Assembly: GCA_003439945.1 (NCBI GenBank)
Contig: QVRM01005398.1
Location: 156,001-220,000, forward strand
Reading direction: 5' to 3'
DNA length: 64,000 bases
DNA from: Dermanyssus gallinae
Taxonomy: Eukaryota > Arthropoda > Arachnida > Mesostigmata > Dermanyssidae
Made by a program: the position numbers and the translations under genes. Positions 35,885-47,361 of the stretch are shown here, in pieces; positions within the stretch are counted from its first letter, which is position 1; every line of letters begins with the position of its first letter. The notes under the pieces were generated by a model. The model was not told the DNA's origin. It worked only from the letters and a program-made list of their open reading frames with translations, and ran no database searches.

Positions 35885-36640
35885 AAGGCGCTTATGGCAA
35901 TCTATCGGCATCACGAGAAGCTGACCTTTGAAGCGCATGTCACACATATACGTGAGAAAATATCTGGCAGCAATGCAGCTCTACACAGAGCTCGACGAAT
36001 TCTTCCCCAAAACTGCCTGATGTCGATGTATTTTGCCTACGTCCATAGTCACCTGACTTACGCTGTAGAAGTTTATGGCTTAACACAGATGCGTCTTATC
36101 AGGTTGCATCACCGACTCTAAAAACGAGCATTGAGAACAACTCTGGACCTCTGGATGCGAGAATCGGTGCAACCGCACTACAAAAATATTAGCGTAGTTG
36201 AAATAAAGCGTATACTCTTTGGCGTGCATTTAAACATATATGATCTGGCAACATCAGCAACATCTGGCAACACCCATATCTACAAGGGGTAACGCATCAA
36301 GCCTGTTAACTCTAACACACGCTAACTCCAACCAGTCAAAGCTATCAATCAGAAACATCGGGGCCTCCTACTGGAACAAAGTACCGGCCTCCGTTAGGCA
36401 GGCAAAGTTCCTGCTCAAATTCAAATGCGATCTCAAAGAGCATTATCTTGAAACTTTGGTATCTGGTTAAAAGTGATATAAAAATACAACCATGCTGCAC
36501 TATATTGTAAATAGATGAAAATGGCATATATAAATTATACATTGTTATTTCATAAAAGGGGCTCCGAACACGCTATGTGCTTAATGGAGCTTGAAATTAA
36601 TGTGTGAAATTATCTTACAAGAAATGTCAATAAACAAACA
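35885..36640 (+). mobile_element. 3' end of a CR1/L2-like non-LTR retrotransposon
   Basis: The frame from 35894 reads KLTFEAHVTHIREKISGSNA and LYFAYVHSHLTYAVEVYG-like residues, typical of the region after the palm. A later frame (36300-36470) reads IRNIGASYWNKVPASVRQAK, the usual C-terminal RGxxxWNxLP motif, and stops at ~36468. The 3' tail includes an AATAAA at ~36630. Two or three frameshifts are present. Confidence 0.75.
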
Positions 36641-36744
36641 GTTAAAACAGTTGAACTAGGTATTAGCTTTACGCGGCAGGATGCTTCTTTATCGATCAGT
36701 TACGTACACACATGTAATTAACATAATGCTGGTAGTTAACAGCT

Positions 36745-36792
36745 GTATACGTGCACTGTATAGTACTCACATGTACTATACAGTGTGTATAC
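36745..36792. repeat. Inverted repeat, ~20-bp arms
   Basis: GTATAC-GTG-CACTGTATAGTA is mirrored after a short loop (CTCACATG) by TACTATACAGTG-TGTATAC. The 12-bp inner stem is perfect. Confidence 0.8.
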
Positions 36793-37559
36793 ACACTGTG
36801 TGTGGAGTACGTTATCATTCACCAAATGCCCGTAAAGTGTGAACTGCATTCAATTACGATTGGAACAAATTTTGCTTTCAATTACGGACGGCAGGGGGGG
36901 AGACGTGTGTCTGGAAATTTAAAGACACACGCATGCAGAGACAATCGCGTGTTGTTCAAAAAAGGCAAATTTATTCTTCTTATCTAAGGACATTTCGACG
37001 ACAACGAGTCAACGTATAAGCTGTCTATGTCGGTGAGAAGCGGAAGCCGAAACTGAATCGACCACAAGCATGTGCTGTATGATGTATTTTATATATGATT
37101 GATTGATTTATTATTCGCTTGGCATGCATACTTAAATACACATGTCACCCTTTTTTATCAGGGGCGCTTAGAGCGGCAGCATATATGTTACCTATGCATC
37201 TGAATAATCAATGTACACTTCCATACCTACTGAGTATTTGCTTTCCATTGGGACAGTCTCTTCTTTGTAATATCGACCAGGTCCTTTCTAACGTTTGGTC
37301 CTAGAGCTAGGGCATCCGACAGTTCTATATCTCTGCTTCCCCCTATATATATATATCTCTTCTTTCAAAAGCACAGATCGACCGCCACTGACCGGGTCGC
37401 CCGTCCACCAGCCGCCCGCTGTTGCTGCGGCAGCGCCGGCAATGCGTTCATCCATCCAGTTATCAAAACAGAGCAAACAGTCAGGAGGACCAGGTAGGCC
37501 AGTCGACGTATGGTGTTTGTTGTTGTTCGATGGTTCGGTTCGCGCAGCGGGTCGACGGC

Positions 37560-37745
37560 AACCTCTACCGAATAATAATAGTTTGCGGCCGGTTTTGTTG
37601 TAGCGGCGGCGGCTGGTGTTTTTCGTTCGTTCACCGCCGCCAGTGAGTGAGTGAGTGATTATAGCAGTAGTAGTACTTATTCCGGAATCGGGAGTTCCGA
37701 ACGGGCGGGCCGTTAGCTCTCGTCGTCACCTAGCGCCGTTATCTA
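37560..37745 (+). promoter_or_regulatory. Probable promoter and 5' leader of mRpL47
   Basis: This GC-rich stretch immediately precedes the L47 start codon and contrasts with the AT-rich flanks. There is no clear TATA box close to the gene; the TATATATA at 37344-37355 is a microsatellite about 390 bp upstream. A TATA-less, GC-rich promoter would fit a housekeeping nuclear gene for a mitochondrial protein. The transcription start cannot be placed from sequence alone. Confidence 0.35.
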
Positions 37746-38590
37746 ATGGCTTCGATAGCCCGTCAGTTGGGCAGCCTATTGAGGCTGGCCAATGGCAATG
37801 GCAACGCTGCTGCCGCCACCGGCCGGTGTCTCGCGCTTAAGCGGCTATGTAGTAGTAGTTCGCAGGGGGCGGTGAAGCCGCTCGCGCGCTCGGATCAGAC
37901 GGTTGAAGCCGAACAGCAGCAGCAACCCAAGGCGGCGGCGGCGGCGACGACGACAGCCAAGCGCACCGTGGCCACGAACGTCGAAGGGCTCAAGGCGTTC
38001 TTCGATGACCCGAAGAACTTCGGCGCCGAGGAGGTGAAGCACGGCCGAGGCTGGACGCTCGACGAGCTGCGTATCAAGTCGAACAGCGACCTGCACAAGC
38101 TGTGGTTCGTGCTGCTCAAGGAGCACAACATGCTGCTGACGCTCGAAGCGGCCGCCGCGGCCGAGTGCGAGGCGATGCCGAGTCCCGAGCGACTCGACAA
38201 GGTCCAGGATTCGATGAAGAACCTCGAGACGGTCGTGCGCGAACGCAACAAAGCCTACTTCGACCTCGAGGTGGGCGAGTGCGGCGAACGGCCGCACGCG
38301 CTCAAGCTCAACTGGATGGGCCTTCGGACGCGGGCGCCTCTCGCCGAGCACTTTCTGCCGCAGCGCTACAACACCTCGTACAACCGAAAGTACCCGCTGC
38401 CGTTTAACGACAAGAATCAATCGTGGTTCCTCAATCGCTACCGCGAGCAACGACTCCGGGTCAAGGTTGGTGTGGGCGCGCGCGCACGCACACGACACAG
38501 TTTAACATCTTTTCGACTTTCTGCCGAAGACTGTTGACTACGGCTCAACTTGACTTGTGCTAACGAATGTTGATGTGCTGTGAACTGTGG

Positions 38591-38622
<32 letters not shown>

Positions 38623-38651
38623 CTGAGACATATTTAACAATAATTTAGGGA

Positions 38652-38685
<34 letters not shown>

Positions 38686-38725
38686 CGACAGATCACATCA
38701 ACATTCGTTACGCAAGTGTTGAGTA

Positions 38726-38771
<46 letters not shown>

Positions 38772-38817
38772 GCATGTTTATGCTCAAATGCTAGGCTTTA
38801 AATAGAAACAGCGATAT

Positions 38818-38858
<41 letters not shown>

Positions 38859-39623
38859 CTCGAAGACCCCGTTTCTTAGCAGTGAGGCTCTTCTTTTATA
38901 TAAATAATATGTTTTAATATATAAGAGCCTCTCACAATATATATGCAAGATTATTTAGTCTCCCGCACACAGACACGGTTTAACATCTTTTCGACTTTCT
39001 TCCGAAGACTGTTGACTACGGATCAACTTGACTTGCGCTAACAAATGTTGATGTGCTGTGAACTGTGGTTATATATATATATATATATATATATAACTGA
39101 GACATATTTAACAATAATTTAGGGAATGTATATATATATATATAACGACAGATCACATCAACATTCGTTACGCAAGTGTTGAGTAGTATATATATATATA
39201 TATATATATACGCATGTTTATGCTCAAATGCCCGGCTTTAAATAGAAACAGCGATATGTTTATATATATATATATATATATATATTAACTCGAAGACCCC
39301 GTTTCTTAGCAGTGAGGCTCTTCTTTTATATAATTAATATTTTTTAATATATAAGAGCCTCTCACAATATATATGCAGGATTATTTAGTCTATGCACTAT
39401 AGAAACGTACTTGTGAAATCACCTCATAATATAATGCTTTTGCATGTGTGTTATGCTTATTGTGATCTTTTTGCAGTCGCGGCTTCAACGTCGTGAAAAA
39501 CGGGCCGTCCTTCGGCAACTCAGCAGATACCAAGATGTCGACGTGGATGAGCTCAGGGAAAGATATCCTAGCGTTGACGTCGATTCGCTCGCATCACGTG
39601 TGAAGGAAAAGCTATCTTTTTAG
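37746..39623 (+). CDS. mRpL47: Mitochondrial large-subunit ribosomal protein L47 (uL29m), two exons
   Basis: The product is a component of the mitochondrial 39S ribosomal subunit, the organellar member of the uL29 family, acting in mitochondrial translation. Exon 1 runs 37746-38465 (240 codons from an ATG) and exon 2 runs 39477-39623, giving 288 residues, close to the usual family length. The first ~75 residues are Ala/Ser/Arg/Gln-rich without acidic clusters, as expected of a mitochondrial presequence. The uL29/MRP-L47 core follows at ~79-135, with GLKAFFDDPKNFG, then GRGWTLDELRIKS and DLHKLWFVLLKEHNMLL. The intron has a GT donor after AAG, a TTTTTGCAG acceptor and phase 0. Exon 2 adds a 48-residue basic and acidic tail ending VKEKLSF. 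Coding sequence is GC-rich against an AT-rich background. A two-copy tandem duplication fills the intron. The splice sites are read directly and the family assignment is strong. Confidence 0.93.
38486..39390. repeat. Two-copy tandem duplication inside the mRpL47 intron, built from inverted repeats and (TA)n
   Basis: Two head-to-tail copies, about 38486-38960 and 38964-39390, match nearly base for base outside their (TA)n tracts. They differ by a few substitutions and by tract length. Each copy contains an inverted pair around TAACGAATGTTGATGTG (38561 and ~38694 in copy 1) and a second hairpin formed by GAGGCTCTTCTTTTATATAA and its complement (~38883-38937). The block makes up most of the 1011-bp intron. 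The high identity points to a recent duplication. Its arms could be a foldback element; that is inference. Confidence 0.85.
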
Positions 39624-39789
39624 CATTGCTCGCTGTATATATGATTCTGCGAAAATGGATACGTACATTTGTTGCTGTCTGGCGCTGTGAATATGGCGGC
39701 CGAATTTTAGGTATTTTGCAAATGTGCTTTTGAACATACTTAGGAACATACTTGAACATACTGTCTTATAGATATATATTTGTTTAGCC

Positions 39790-39795
39790 ATTAAA
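39790..39795 (+). terminator. Candidate poly(A) signal of mRpL47 (ATTAAA)
   Basis: An ATTAAA hexamer, the commonest variant of AATAAA, lies about 165 bp after the L47 stop codon. No AATAAA was seen closer to the stop. The spacing suits a short 3' untranslated region. Confidence 0.4.
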
Positions 39796-40075
39796 TACGA
39801 GGTCCGCTATGGACATTTGAAGTATACATGACATGTGTTGTACATCTTCATTCTTTACTTCAGGCTTTTAATCTTAGACAAAAAAATACTTTTAGCTTTG
39901 AAAGCTGCTTTTTTACAGTCATTAGCATGATTTGTTGGTATAACACAAATTATCTGGGTAACCCGGTTGTTTTGCATGCAACTACAGATGCTTGCTTTGC
40001 AAGGTACACGTGTATGCATATATATGAATAATTATTACATATTTCTACTGCACATCCAATATACTTGATATTATG

Positions 40076-40107
<32 letters not shown>

Positions 40108-40149
40108 GTTAAACTGGGATTAACTGGTAAAATGCATGGCGCACACCGG

Positions 40150-41850
40150 GCGTCAAAGTAAAGCCATAATAGTGTGGGACTCACAAGCCCACTAAAGTTC
40201 TGCTGCATAACTTTGTGGGGCGGTTATTTTCGTTTCCAAGAAAAGCAGTGCCTTACGTCGTCAACATCTCCTAAACGGCACATATGGCATAAAGGGGGAG
40301 TCAGCTATGTCAATGCGGTGCTGGTATAGCTGAAGGCAGCCAACGTAGTCTGTTAGCATTAGCGCGAGCGGATAAAAAAGCGATCCATGTGTAGAGTTGA
40401 ACCAAGTTTTGAGGGGAGAGATAAGAGAGTAATGATTTTGTGTCTTGTTCTGGAATCGGCGTGCTGTAGCTCTTTAGTTGTGCGCTTCGTGCGTGCGGCA
40501 TACAGCTGATGCTACGAGACGGCGCCGACAGCCGATATAGCACATGCGTTGTTCCTGTGAGAGTCTGGTTGTCGAGCCCGGTGGCGTGGTGCCTTCGCCT
40601 GCGCCTCGCGACCGGAGGAGACACATAGGCATGCACGGGTTAGTTCGAGCCCCACCGTTGCACATGTGTATTTATGATGATCCGTCTATAAAGCAATGCG
40701 AAAAGCAGTCCCGTGGGCGTTAAATCTTGGCTGAGGGTCAGCCTGAGAAAAAGTTTGTGAGAGCCTGGAACACTCCCAGGGCCTTAACCATAGGTGTAGG
40801 AGCTCCGGCGTACCCTTCCAGGCGTAAGATTAAACTCTGTGGAGAGCGCTTCAGGTCGTTTAGGACAATTACTTGTGTTTTTGTGGAGCTAGTTCAATAC
40901 CTAGCGAGTGGAGGTATTGTTCGTTGAGGCTCCGTCGGACGTCCGCTGTTCCCTAAGTAGATCCTCGAGCGTAGAGCGATCGGTGCCACCCCTCTGGCGG
41001 TGGCGATCAACGCCACTTCGTCTGCTTAAGCAACGGAATGGACTCCCGGGGGATGTGTGAAAGACTCCATTTTAGGTCATATTCCATAGAGTTGGTCTAA
41101 GTACGGACCCCTGCGGGACTCCGGCTGAAATTGCATAGTCCACTTTTCGTAGCTGACGTTTTTAACACGTGTTTGTGGGATCTAATGCGGCCGATTTGCT
41201 CTCGACCCATTTATCTGTGCCTCAGTAACTTTTAGCACTGTACTGATAACTGAGTGTGTGGAATATCGGCCTTGGAAGCAGTGCTTGTTTTCTGATAGCG
41301 TCAGATTTTTCTTTAGCTCCGTTAATAATCTTCCGTTCATAGTGTGCTCAGCTGCGTTGGACAGGGATGCCTATTTATAGAGCGGTATGTGAAGGGGTCT
41401 TGTAGTTTACCTCGTTTCGGTATAAGGGTCAAAGGGGCTGTTTTACAATGCTTAAAATAGTCTCGGCTGGCGAGCATTTTATCCATTCTCCGTTGGTCTC
41501 ATGCGTTCGGCCACGATTCTGATCTCTTGAGTTGAGATTAACTTGGAGGTAAGGCCTGAAATAAGACCTCTCGAAACGCACCGCGATCCTGTATTCTTTG
41601 CCGCAAGGGTTTTTTTCTGATGTTCCTATTGAATTTAGACGTAGGTCTTTATGCTTCCCCAATCAGACTGGTTGCATATCACACGATGACTCTTTGGTAG
41701 CGGAGGCCCGTCAGGCTGCCCCCAGGGGGGTTTTCTCGGGGGCGATAGGGTTAAGCGGGGATAATTCTTTACTTGAGGAGTTGTTGCTGTTCCGGATGAA
41801 TTGCCTGAAACTCGATGCTGTTTCTATATTCTAGCTACCACAGGTGTCAA
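40150..41850 (-). mobile_element. R1/I-group-like non-LTR retrotransposon remnant, split by a SINE
   Basis: On the - strand, in order: TLIPKRGKLQDP near 41430, AGVPQGSVLRPTLWN near 41128-41085, and GIELAPQK near 40890. After the SINE A copy at 40571-40755 the element resumes with a C-terminal region containing HRIDIADSP near 40320, like the GHGxFxxYLHRIGxADSPxC segment of R1-group elements. The cysteine ligands of that region are largely lost. Stops occur throughout. The element therefore predates the SINE insertion. Confidence 0.72.
40571..40755 (+). mobile_element. SINE family A, copy 3, nested in an R1-like retrotransposon
   Basis: The copy begins GTCGAGCCCGGTGGCGTGGT and runs to the GAGGGTCAGCCTGAGAAA end. 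A few extra bases lie in front of the B box (GGGTTAGTTCGAGCCCC). It is flanked by TGTGAGAGTCTGG (40556-40568) and TGTGAGAGCCTGG (40756-40768), a 12/13 target-site duplication. The flanks on both sides are coding remnants of one - strand retrotransposon. Confidence 0.87.
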
Positions 41851-41902
41851 AGGGTACTGGTTTACAGGCTCTCACCCTTTATCACAGAACCCTCACAGGA
41901 GA

Positions 41903-41905
<3 letters not shown>

Positions 41906-41961
<56 letters not shown>
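41906..41961. repeat. (TA)n microsatellite
   Basis: Perfect TA repeat next to the 5' end of the R1-like retrotransposon remnant. Confidence 0.97.
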
Positions 41962-41963
<2 letters not shown>

Positions 41964-42650
41964 CGCGTTTTCTTTATGAAACACGCATATGTAGTTTATA
42001 CTTAAGGCTTGCATAGCTTTAGATTCCTGGAGACAGAGTTGGAGCCTATTCCAGACCCTGGCCAATGAAAAATCTAGTCCTCTGTAGTACAAGTACCGTA
42101 CGATTCCATGCAAGGCTTTATCACAAATTCTATATTCTACTAGCTCTGAGGTTCCTCACTGATATCGCAAAACAAGGCCAGACAATCATTTCATCCGTCG
42201 AAACCCCCCATTAGACCACTTATCATTTCATCAGTCATTGTGGCCGCGCAGTAGTTTAACAACGGTGCTACATTTAGGATTGCATGATCTACACCGTCTT
42301 TTAGGAGTGACCGGAGATTGACCATTAAAGGCCAAGCGGCGCTCCTAGTGCAACAACTTAGTTAATTTATGTGCTAGACGGCTGTATAGTTACCTCCCTA
42401 GAGTGCAACAAGGTAACCCAGTACAGGCTCTATAAAAGCTTTGTATGCGGGAACGATTACAGACGAAGGGCCCTCGGTGCGTAATCTTGACAAACAATAA
42501 TTTTAGGGGTTTTTCTGAGCAGGAACCCAAAGAACTGTTGGAAGAGTTATCACCTTGAGCGGCCTGTTGTCGGAACTTATATATATGTCACTATTTCAAA
42601 CATGGTACTCTTTGAACCTTGTTGATCGTAAGGTTGAGGGCGGTGAGTCG
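41962..42650. other. Unassigned DNA before the 59-bp palindrome
   Basis: It could hold more of the R1-like element's 5' part, but no motif can be read. Confidence 0.35.
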
Positions 42651-42709
42651 CGTTAAATAAATCAGGCGGAATAATGTCGACGACAATATTCCGCCTGATT
42701 TATTTAACG
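42651..42709. repeat. 59-bp near-perfect palindrome (29-bp arms)
   Basis: The left arm begins CGTTAAATAAATCAGGCGGA and the right arm ends with its complement. 28 of 29 pairs match, with a single central base. It could extrude as a cruciform, act as a repressor-like site, or be the joint of two element ends. Confidence 0.9.
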
Positions 42710-42967
42710 TGAAAATGACGCTCAAAGCGTTGGCGTTGGTCGGAAAATTCGTTTTAGCTTAATTAGCCTTAACAGTTCCAAAGCATCTTCCGGATTATGG
42801 AAAAATGGCAGTCGTTGCTTCAGTTCACTGTTGCGTCGACTGCAAACATTATTAATAATATTATCAGACGGTAATCTAATACGACTTGCTACATTGTGTT
42901 TTACGATATGCAATGTAACTGACTTTATTTTAATCATCGAATATGCCAATCTCTGACGCAACTGCGC

Positions 42968-42970
<3 letters not shown>

Positions 42971-43007
<37 letters not shown>

Positions 43008-43008
43008 C

Positions 43009-43041
<33 letters not shown>

Positions 43042-43060
43042 TATTTACATACATACATAC
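42971..43060. repeat. (TA)n and (CATA)n microsatellite
   Basis: TA repeat with TTACATA interruptions, then CATACATACATACATA. Confidence 0.95.
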
Positions 43061-43651
43061 ATATTAAGGGTTGCCTAAATGAAAAGTGGTCAATGCAAGA
43101 AAGGTCAAGCACTGGTCTTGTTCCATCCCACAAGCAGGTCAATGCCCATAGTGTAGAATAACGAAGAAGTCCTACTTGTCCAAATGTGTAAAAACGTTTT
43201 CCTTGCAAAATTATTATAAGTGAAGCAGTAGTGGTTCAAAAATGTGATGATCGCATGACGACTGACCTGCTGAATCACAGACTCACTGTTGTATAATTTC
43301 ACGAGTCGCAACGCTTCTATTATTTCAATCATTTAAACTACAGCAGCAGTGGATTCAGTCCCGATCATGTTGCTCAAAATCTAAAAGAGCTCAAAACTCA
43401 TACGCCATTTAATCACAGTTTCTTCGTCCTAAACAGTGCTGACTGTATACGTGTAAAATACCTGTCATTCTGGACGCACCCATCTTTACCACGCGTGAAA
43501 TTAACTGCAAATGCTCTCATACGAATAGGTGTATCGGCTAGAAGCGAACTGCGATAAACTCCTCGAACGTGTAGTTGTAAAACCTTGAATCTATGAATGA
43601 TTCTGTATCTGTGAACAACGCCGCAATCATGTCATCTATACGCCTATCTGA

Positions 43652-43691
<40 letters not shown>

Positions 43692-44304
43692 GCAGACTAA
43701 TATCGAGGTACTGTTTGGGTTACGGGAGATCTCGGGAATGCATAATGCACATGCGTCACCGGTCGTGATTCTCTCTTTCCACAAATTGTCGATACGTGAC
43801 GATGCATCCGAACAAATCGACAAATCAGTCAGCTTGTGCTAAGTCAGAAAAACTCTTATCACATAATATCTATCTGGTCGTAGTGGGGGGCATATAGAAT
43901 TAAATGAGGAAAAGCGTGCGCAATTAATTACTACTACTACGAATTGTTAGCGCGCACGAGATGATCGTTGCAGCAGATGACATGAACGCTAGATGCTGAG
44001 CCTACAGCTGACAACGTTGTAACGCAATGCCAAACGCTATAGCTACATGGGTAAGCCTATCTCTATTTGACTAACTGAAAAAAGTGGGTGGCTACGAACG
44101 CACGCATAACGTCACCTACGAAGTTATAGCACTAACAGTCGCCGAAGGCGCATCTGGCAAAGGAGAAATACGAATTCGTTAATGCGCTTTCGAGTTAGTC
44201 GAACGCGTCTAGAAACACGCCGCGATACGGATAACATCGGAGCCTTACTTATTACGTTTTGACCACGCCCCCCGCCTGACCTATGTGTTCGTATTCTACA
44301 TTAC

Positions 44305-44351
<47 letters not shown>

Positions 44352-44358
44352 ATATATA

Positions 44359-44393
<35 letters not shown>

Positions 44394-44660
44394 CTAATAC
44401 TTCCTCACCCCCACACGTGCTGGTAAAGGCAGAGGTAGCTCTAGGTATTGATACATTATATCCAAGTGCTTTCTTTTTCTCATCACATTTTATCACAGCA
44501 GGAGGCTGATACGACCACTCCATATTTACGTAGCGATTCGCGACTCCTATGGTTGTATTTTATACGCCACGATGCTATATATATATATATATATATATAT
44601 ACACCATAGTGGACATCATTTGCAATAAGATCGTAGCTATCCTAAACCTGTCGCGGCATT

Positions 44661-44694
<34 letters not shown>

Positions 44695-45131
44695 CGGACA
44701 AGGAATCTTTCATAAAAAAAACTTAAGTAACAAAAAGGGCGGCTCCGCACGGCCTTCAATTAAAACGAAAAAGAGACAGAGATTCATCTAGCTAAGTAAC
44801 GACTGATGATGAACTGCAGTGGCACTTGTCCATTGTCTGAGTATTTTGCGTCTACACGTTAGTAAGCAGATATCTCACAGGCGATAGCTACCGATCTTCG
44901 GAAATTCACGCAGTAATGTTTTATCAGCTCTTATAACGCACGCTGTATGTACAAAACGTATCGATATCTCATCAAGCTTCGTTGAGGGTGTAACAAAAAA
45001 CATATACATTTCCATCTTGATTGGCCCGAAGGTTTTACACAAGGCACATGCGAGACCGCGTTCGCCTTCTTCTCGTGTTCTCGGGAGCAATTTATGGTAG
45101 TTTGCTCTCTCGCTTGCGCATTGCGACGACC

Positions 45132-45163
<32 letters not shown>

Positions 45164-45196
45164 CTCTGACGGTCCGGATGCCATGAGATCAAATGC
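43061..45196. other. Unassigned DNA downstream of the IAP gene
   Basis: (TA)n tracts lie at ~43657-43688, 44305-44392, 44576-44600, 44662-44692 and 45132-45159. The IAP 3' untranslated region should lie near 45100-45196, but I see no clear poly(A) signal. Confidence 0.45.
44305..44392. repeat. (TA)n microsatellite, ~88 bp
   Basis: TA repeat with two CTATATATAT interruptions. Confidence 0.95.
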
Positions 45197-47267
45197 CTAG
45201 GCTAGAAGCACCCGAACAGAGGTCACAATCGACTTTCGACAGACGACACACTCCGTGACACTGGCGGCGCAAGATGCGCAGGTGACACAATGGCCACAAG
45301 GCGTGAATACGACAGACCGCATCTTAACCATGCAGACGCGACAAAGCACCGTTTCGGGGATCTCCTTTGGTTTCTGCGTGTTCCTTGAGGCTATAACGAA
45401 ATAGCACAACGACAACAACAACGATAACGTGATTCAAGGTGAGGCAAACAACGACAGACAGACAGAACAAATCGTATGCATATCGTAAACGTCGGCAATT
45501 TGTATTGTTTGTGCGAGCAACACCAATAGCTACGTGACTCAAGCGAATTAAGCTGTAACTCGACCAGGCAATTGTTGTATTCAATCACTTCATACTACCT
45601 ACACTCGACTTACTACGGTCGAAAGACCAAGCAAGACTATCAGGGCTGGCTACCCGTCTGTTCATGTGTCTATCTGTCAGTTTCCGATGTTCATTCACAA
45701 TAAATGCAGAGAGCAAGAATGGATGAATGGCAGAAATCGTTAGTTACCCTATGCGTCATCATGTGTGTCATGTCGAGTATTATTTAACCGATAATCGTTC
45801 CGTTAATGTAAATCACTTTACTTTTAACGCTTTGTGACGAAACTGCGTCTGACAACGCCTACACTCACGTTGTTTAGCGGCGGCTGTAGCGGTTTCGACA
45901 GCCACCACGCCGAAGCTGCAGACTCGGCTAACTACGAGCGACATCTCATTGTAGCTACGAAAGCCGCGCCCCTTGTCGAGCATGAATTTCTTGACGGTCA
46001 TGCGTACGACGGCTTTGGGCACGCCCATGCTGAGGTAGGCCTTGACCGCTGAGGACGCCATCACCGCCTCGAGTTCGACGCAGAGCCGTTCGGGTAGATT
46101 GGCGTCGTTTGCCGCACCTTGGCCGCTTGGCGCGTGAGCGCGGTCATCGGTGAGGTGTTGTTGACTCGACGCCTCGGCGGGGCCGGCGGCGGCTACGCCC
46201 AAAGCTATCGAGGCCGAGGCCGCAACCACATTGGCCGCGTTGGTCAGGAGCGCGTTGTGACGCCGCCGACATCGGCGGATGAAGTCGCTGCCCTTGCTCA
46301 GCTGGACGAACGTGCAGTGAGGTGACCATCGAGCGTGCTCGGTCCAGGGATCGTCGCCCCGCTGCCAGCTGCATAGACCGCCATCGCAGTGGAAGCATTT
46401 GGTGAAGTCGTGAACGCCGAGGAAGAAAAAGCCTGCCTCGACGAGATCCTCGACGTCGACGGGCGTGTCGGCCGCCGGCCAAGCACTCGTCGCGAATGTC
46501 GCCCGCCGCTTCTCTATCGACCTCATGTCGGGATGCTTGGGCCCGCTGTGCGACACCACGACGTCGTCGCCGCCGCCGCCACCACCACCACCACCGCCGG
46601 CGTGAAGGACGTTGAGCGGTCGTGCCGGCGACGATGAAGTCGGCGACCTCAACGAGGTGGATTCGCCGATCTGCATACTGCGACCGGTCTCGGATACACC
46701 GCCACCACCACCACCACCATCACCGGCAGTGCGTAGATCCTGCTTGCTTGAGATCATCCGCCCGTCCTCGTCCAGATAGAGATACTCCGGCGGGTTCAGC
46801 ACAAACGGACAGCAGGGAAACTCACGCGAGTGTTCTTCGAACGGGTCGTCGTCGGGCTGCCACCGCTCGAGGACGCCTTTGCAGTAGGGACAGCGTACTT
46901 TGTCGCCTTCGTTCACGTAGTAGAATCCGGCGTACGCCAGTCGGCGTATGTCGATGTCTCGCCTCGGCCATGACGCGAACGTGCCGATGCGCTGCTGCGG
47001 TGACTTCATTAGCTCGCCGAACTCCGTCGGCGACACGTCCCTGGACACGCCCGGCACTCGGCCCTGCAGCATGAATTCGCAATCGGGACTGCGGAGGCGG
47101 TGCTTTTCGGACGCGTCGTCCCTCGCGTTCCAGTCGGACACGATCACGTTGCAGGAACCGCACGCTGTTTCGAGATCGCTGCCTAAGTAGTAGAAACCTG
47201 CATTTGCGAGTGATTCCTTCAGGACGGGCGCGGTCGACGGCCACCTTGCGAACGACTTGAGGCGGTC
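45197..47267 (-). CDS. Inhibitor of apoptosis protein with three BIR domains, UBA-like region and RING finger (XIAP/Diap2-like); 5' exon missing
   Basis: Members of this family bind and ubiquitinate caspases and signalling partners in the cytosol, restraining apoptosis and acting in innate immune signalling. The large exon is 47267-45869 (acceptor TTTGCAG, donor GTGAGT). The last exon is 45390-45197 (acceptor TTATAG). The 477-bp intron is phase 1 and keeps frame, for 530 residues. BIR1 (~1-66) has C-x2-C, H and C zinc ligands. BIR2 (~91-157) has CPYC..HSREFPCC. BIR3 (~254-330) has CFHCDGGLCSW and DPWTEHARWSPHC, closest to the third BIR of XIAP/Diap2. A UBA-like region covers ~393-448. The RING has CRVC, PCGH, CASC and CVVC. 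A 96-residue linker between BIR2 and BIR3 holds two poly-Gly tracts. The large exon opens directly in BIR1, so a short 5' coding exon must lie upstream. Orthology within the three-BIR group is not settled. Confidence 0.92.
45391..45868 (-). other. Intron separating the IAP body from its RING exon
   Basis: The intron runs from donor GTGAGT (complement of 45863-45868) to acceptor ...TTATAG (complement of 45391-45396). The split codon (one base plus two) restores the frame into the RING exon. Reading through the donor instead gives 18 extra codons and then a stop, which would yield a RING-less form. Nothing else is recognisable inside it. Confidence 0.8.
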
Positions 47268-47323
47268 CTGCAAACAGACAGACGCGAACAACACAGTGTG
47301 TGCTATAGCAGTAATAATCCTGC

Positions 47324-47361
<38 letters not shown>

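Noticed and set aside
37365..37634. - strand frame of 89 codons divergent from mRpL47, with a hydrophobic segment
   Set aside because: It opens at GTG rather than ATG, lies in a GC-rich promoter-like region, and has no recognisable family. I do not claim a divergent gene.
37845..38498. Long - strand frames (118-217 codons) opposite mRpL47
   Set aside because: They are shadows of the GC-rich L47 exon, which has clear homology on the + strand.
46144..47325. Alternative frames on both strands of the IAP exon (112-167 codons)
   Set aside because: They are shadows of the BIR-encoding frame, which carries intact zinc-ligand motifs.
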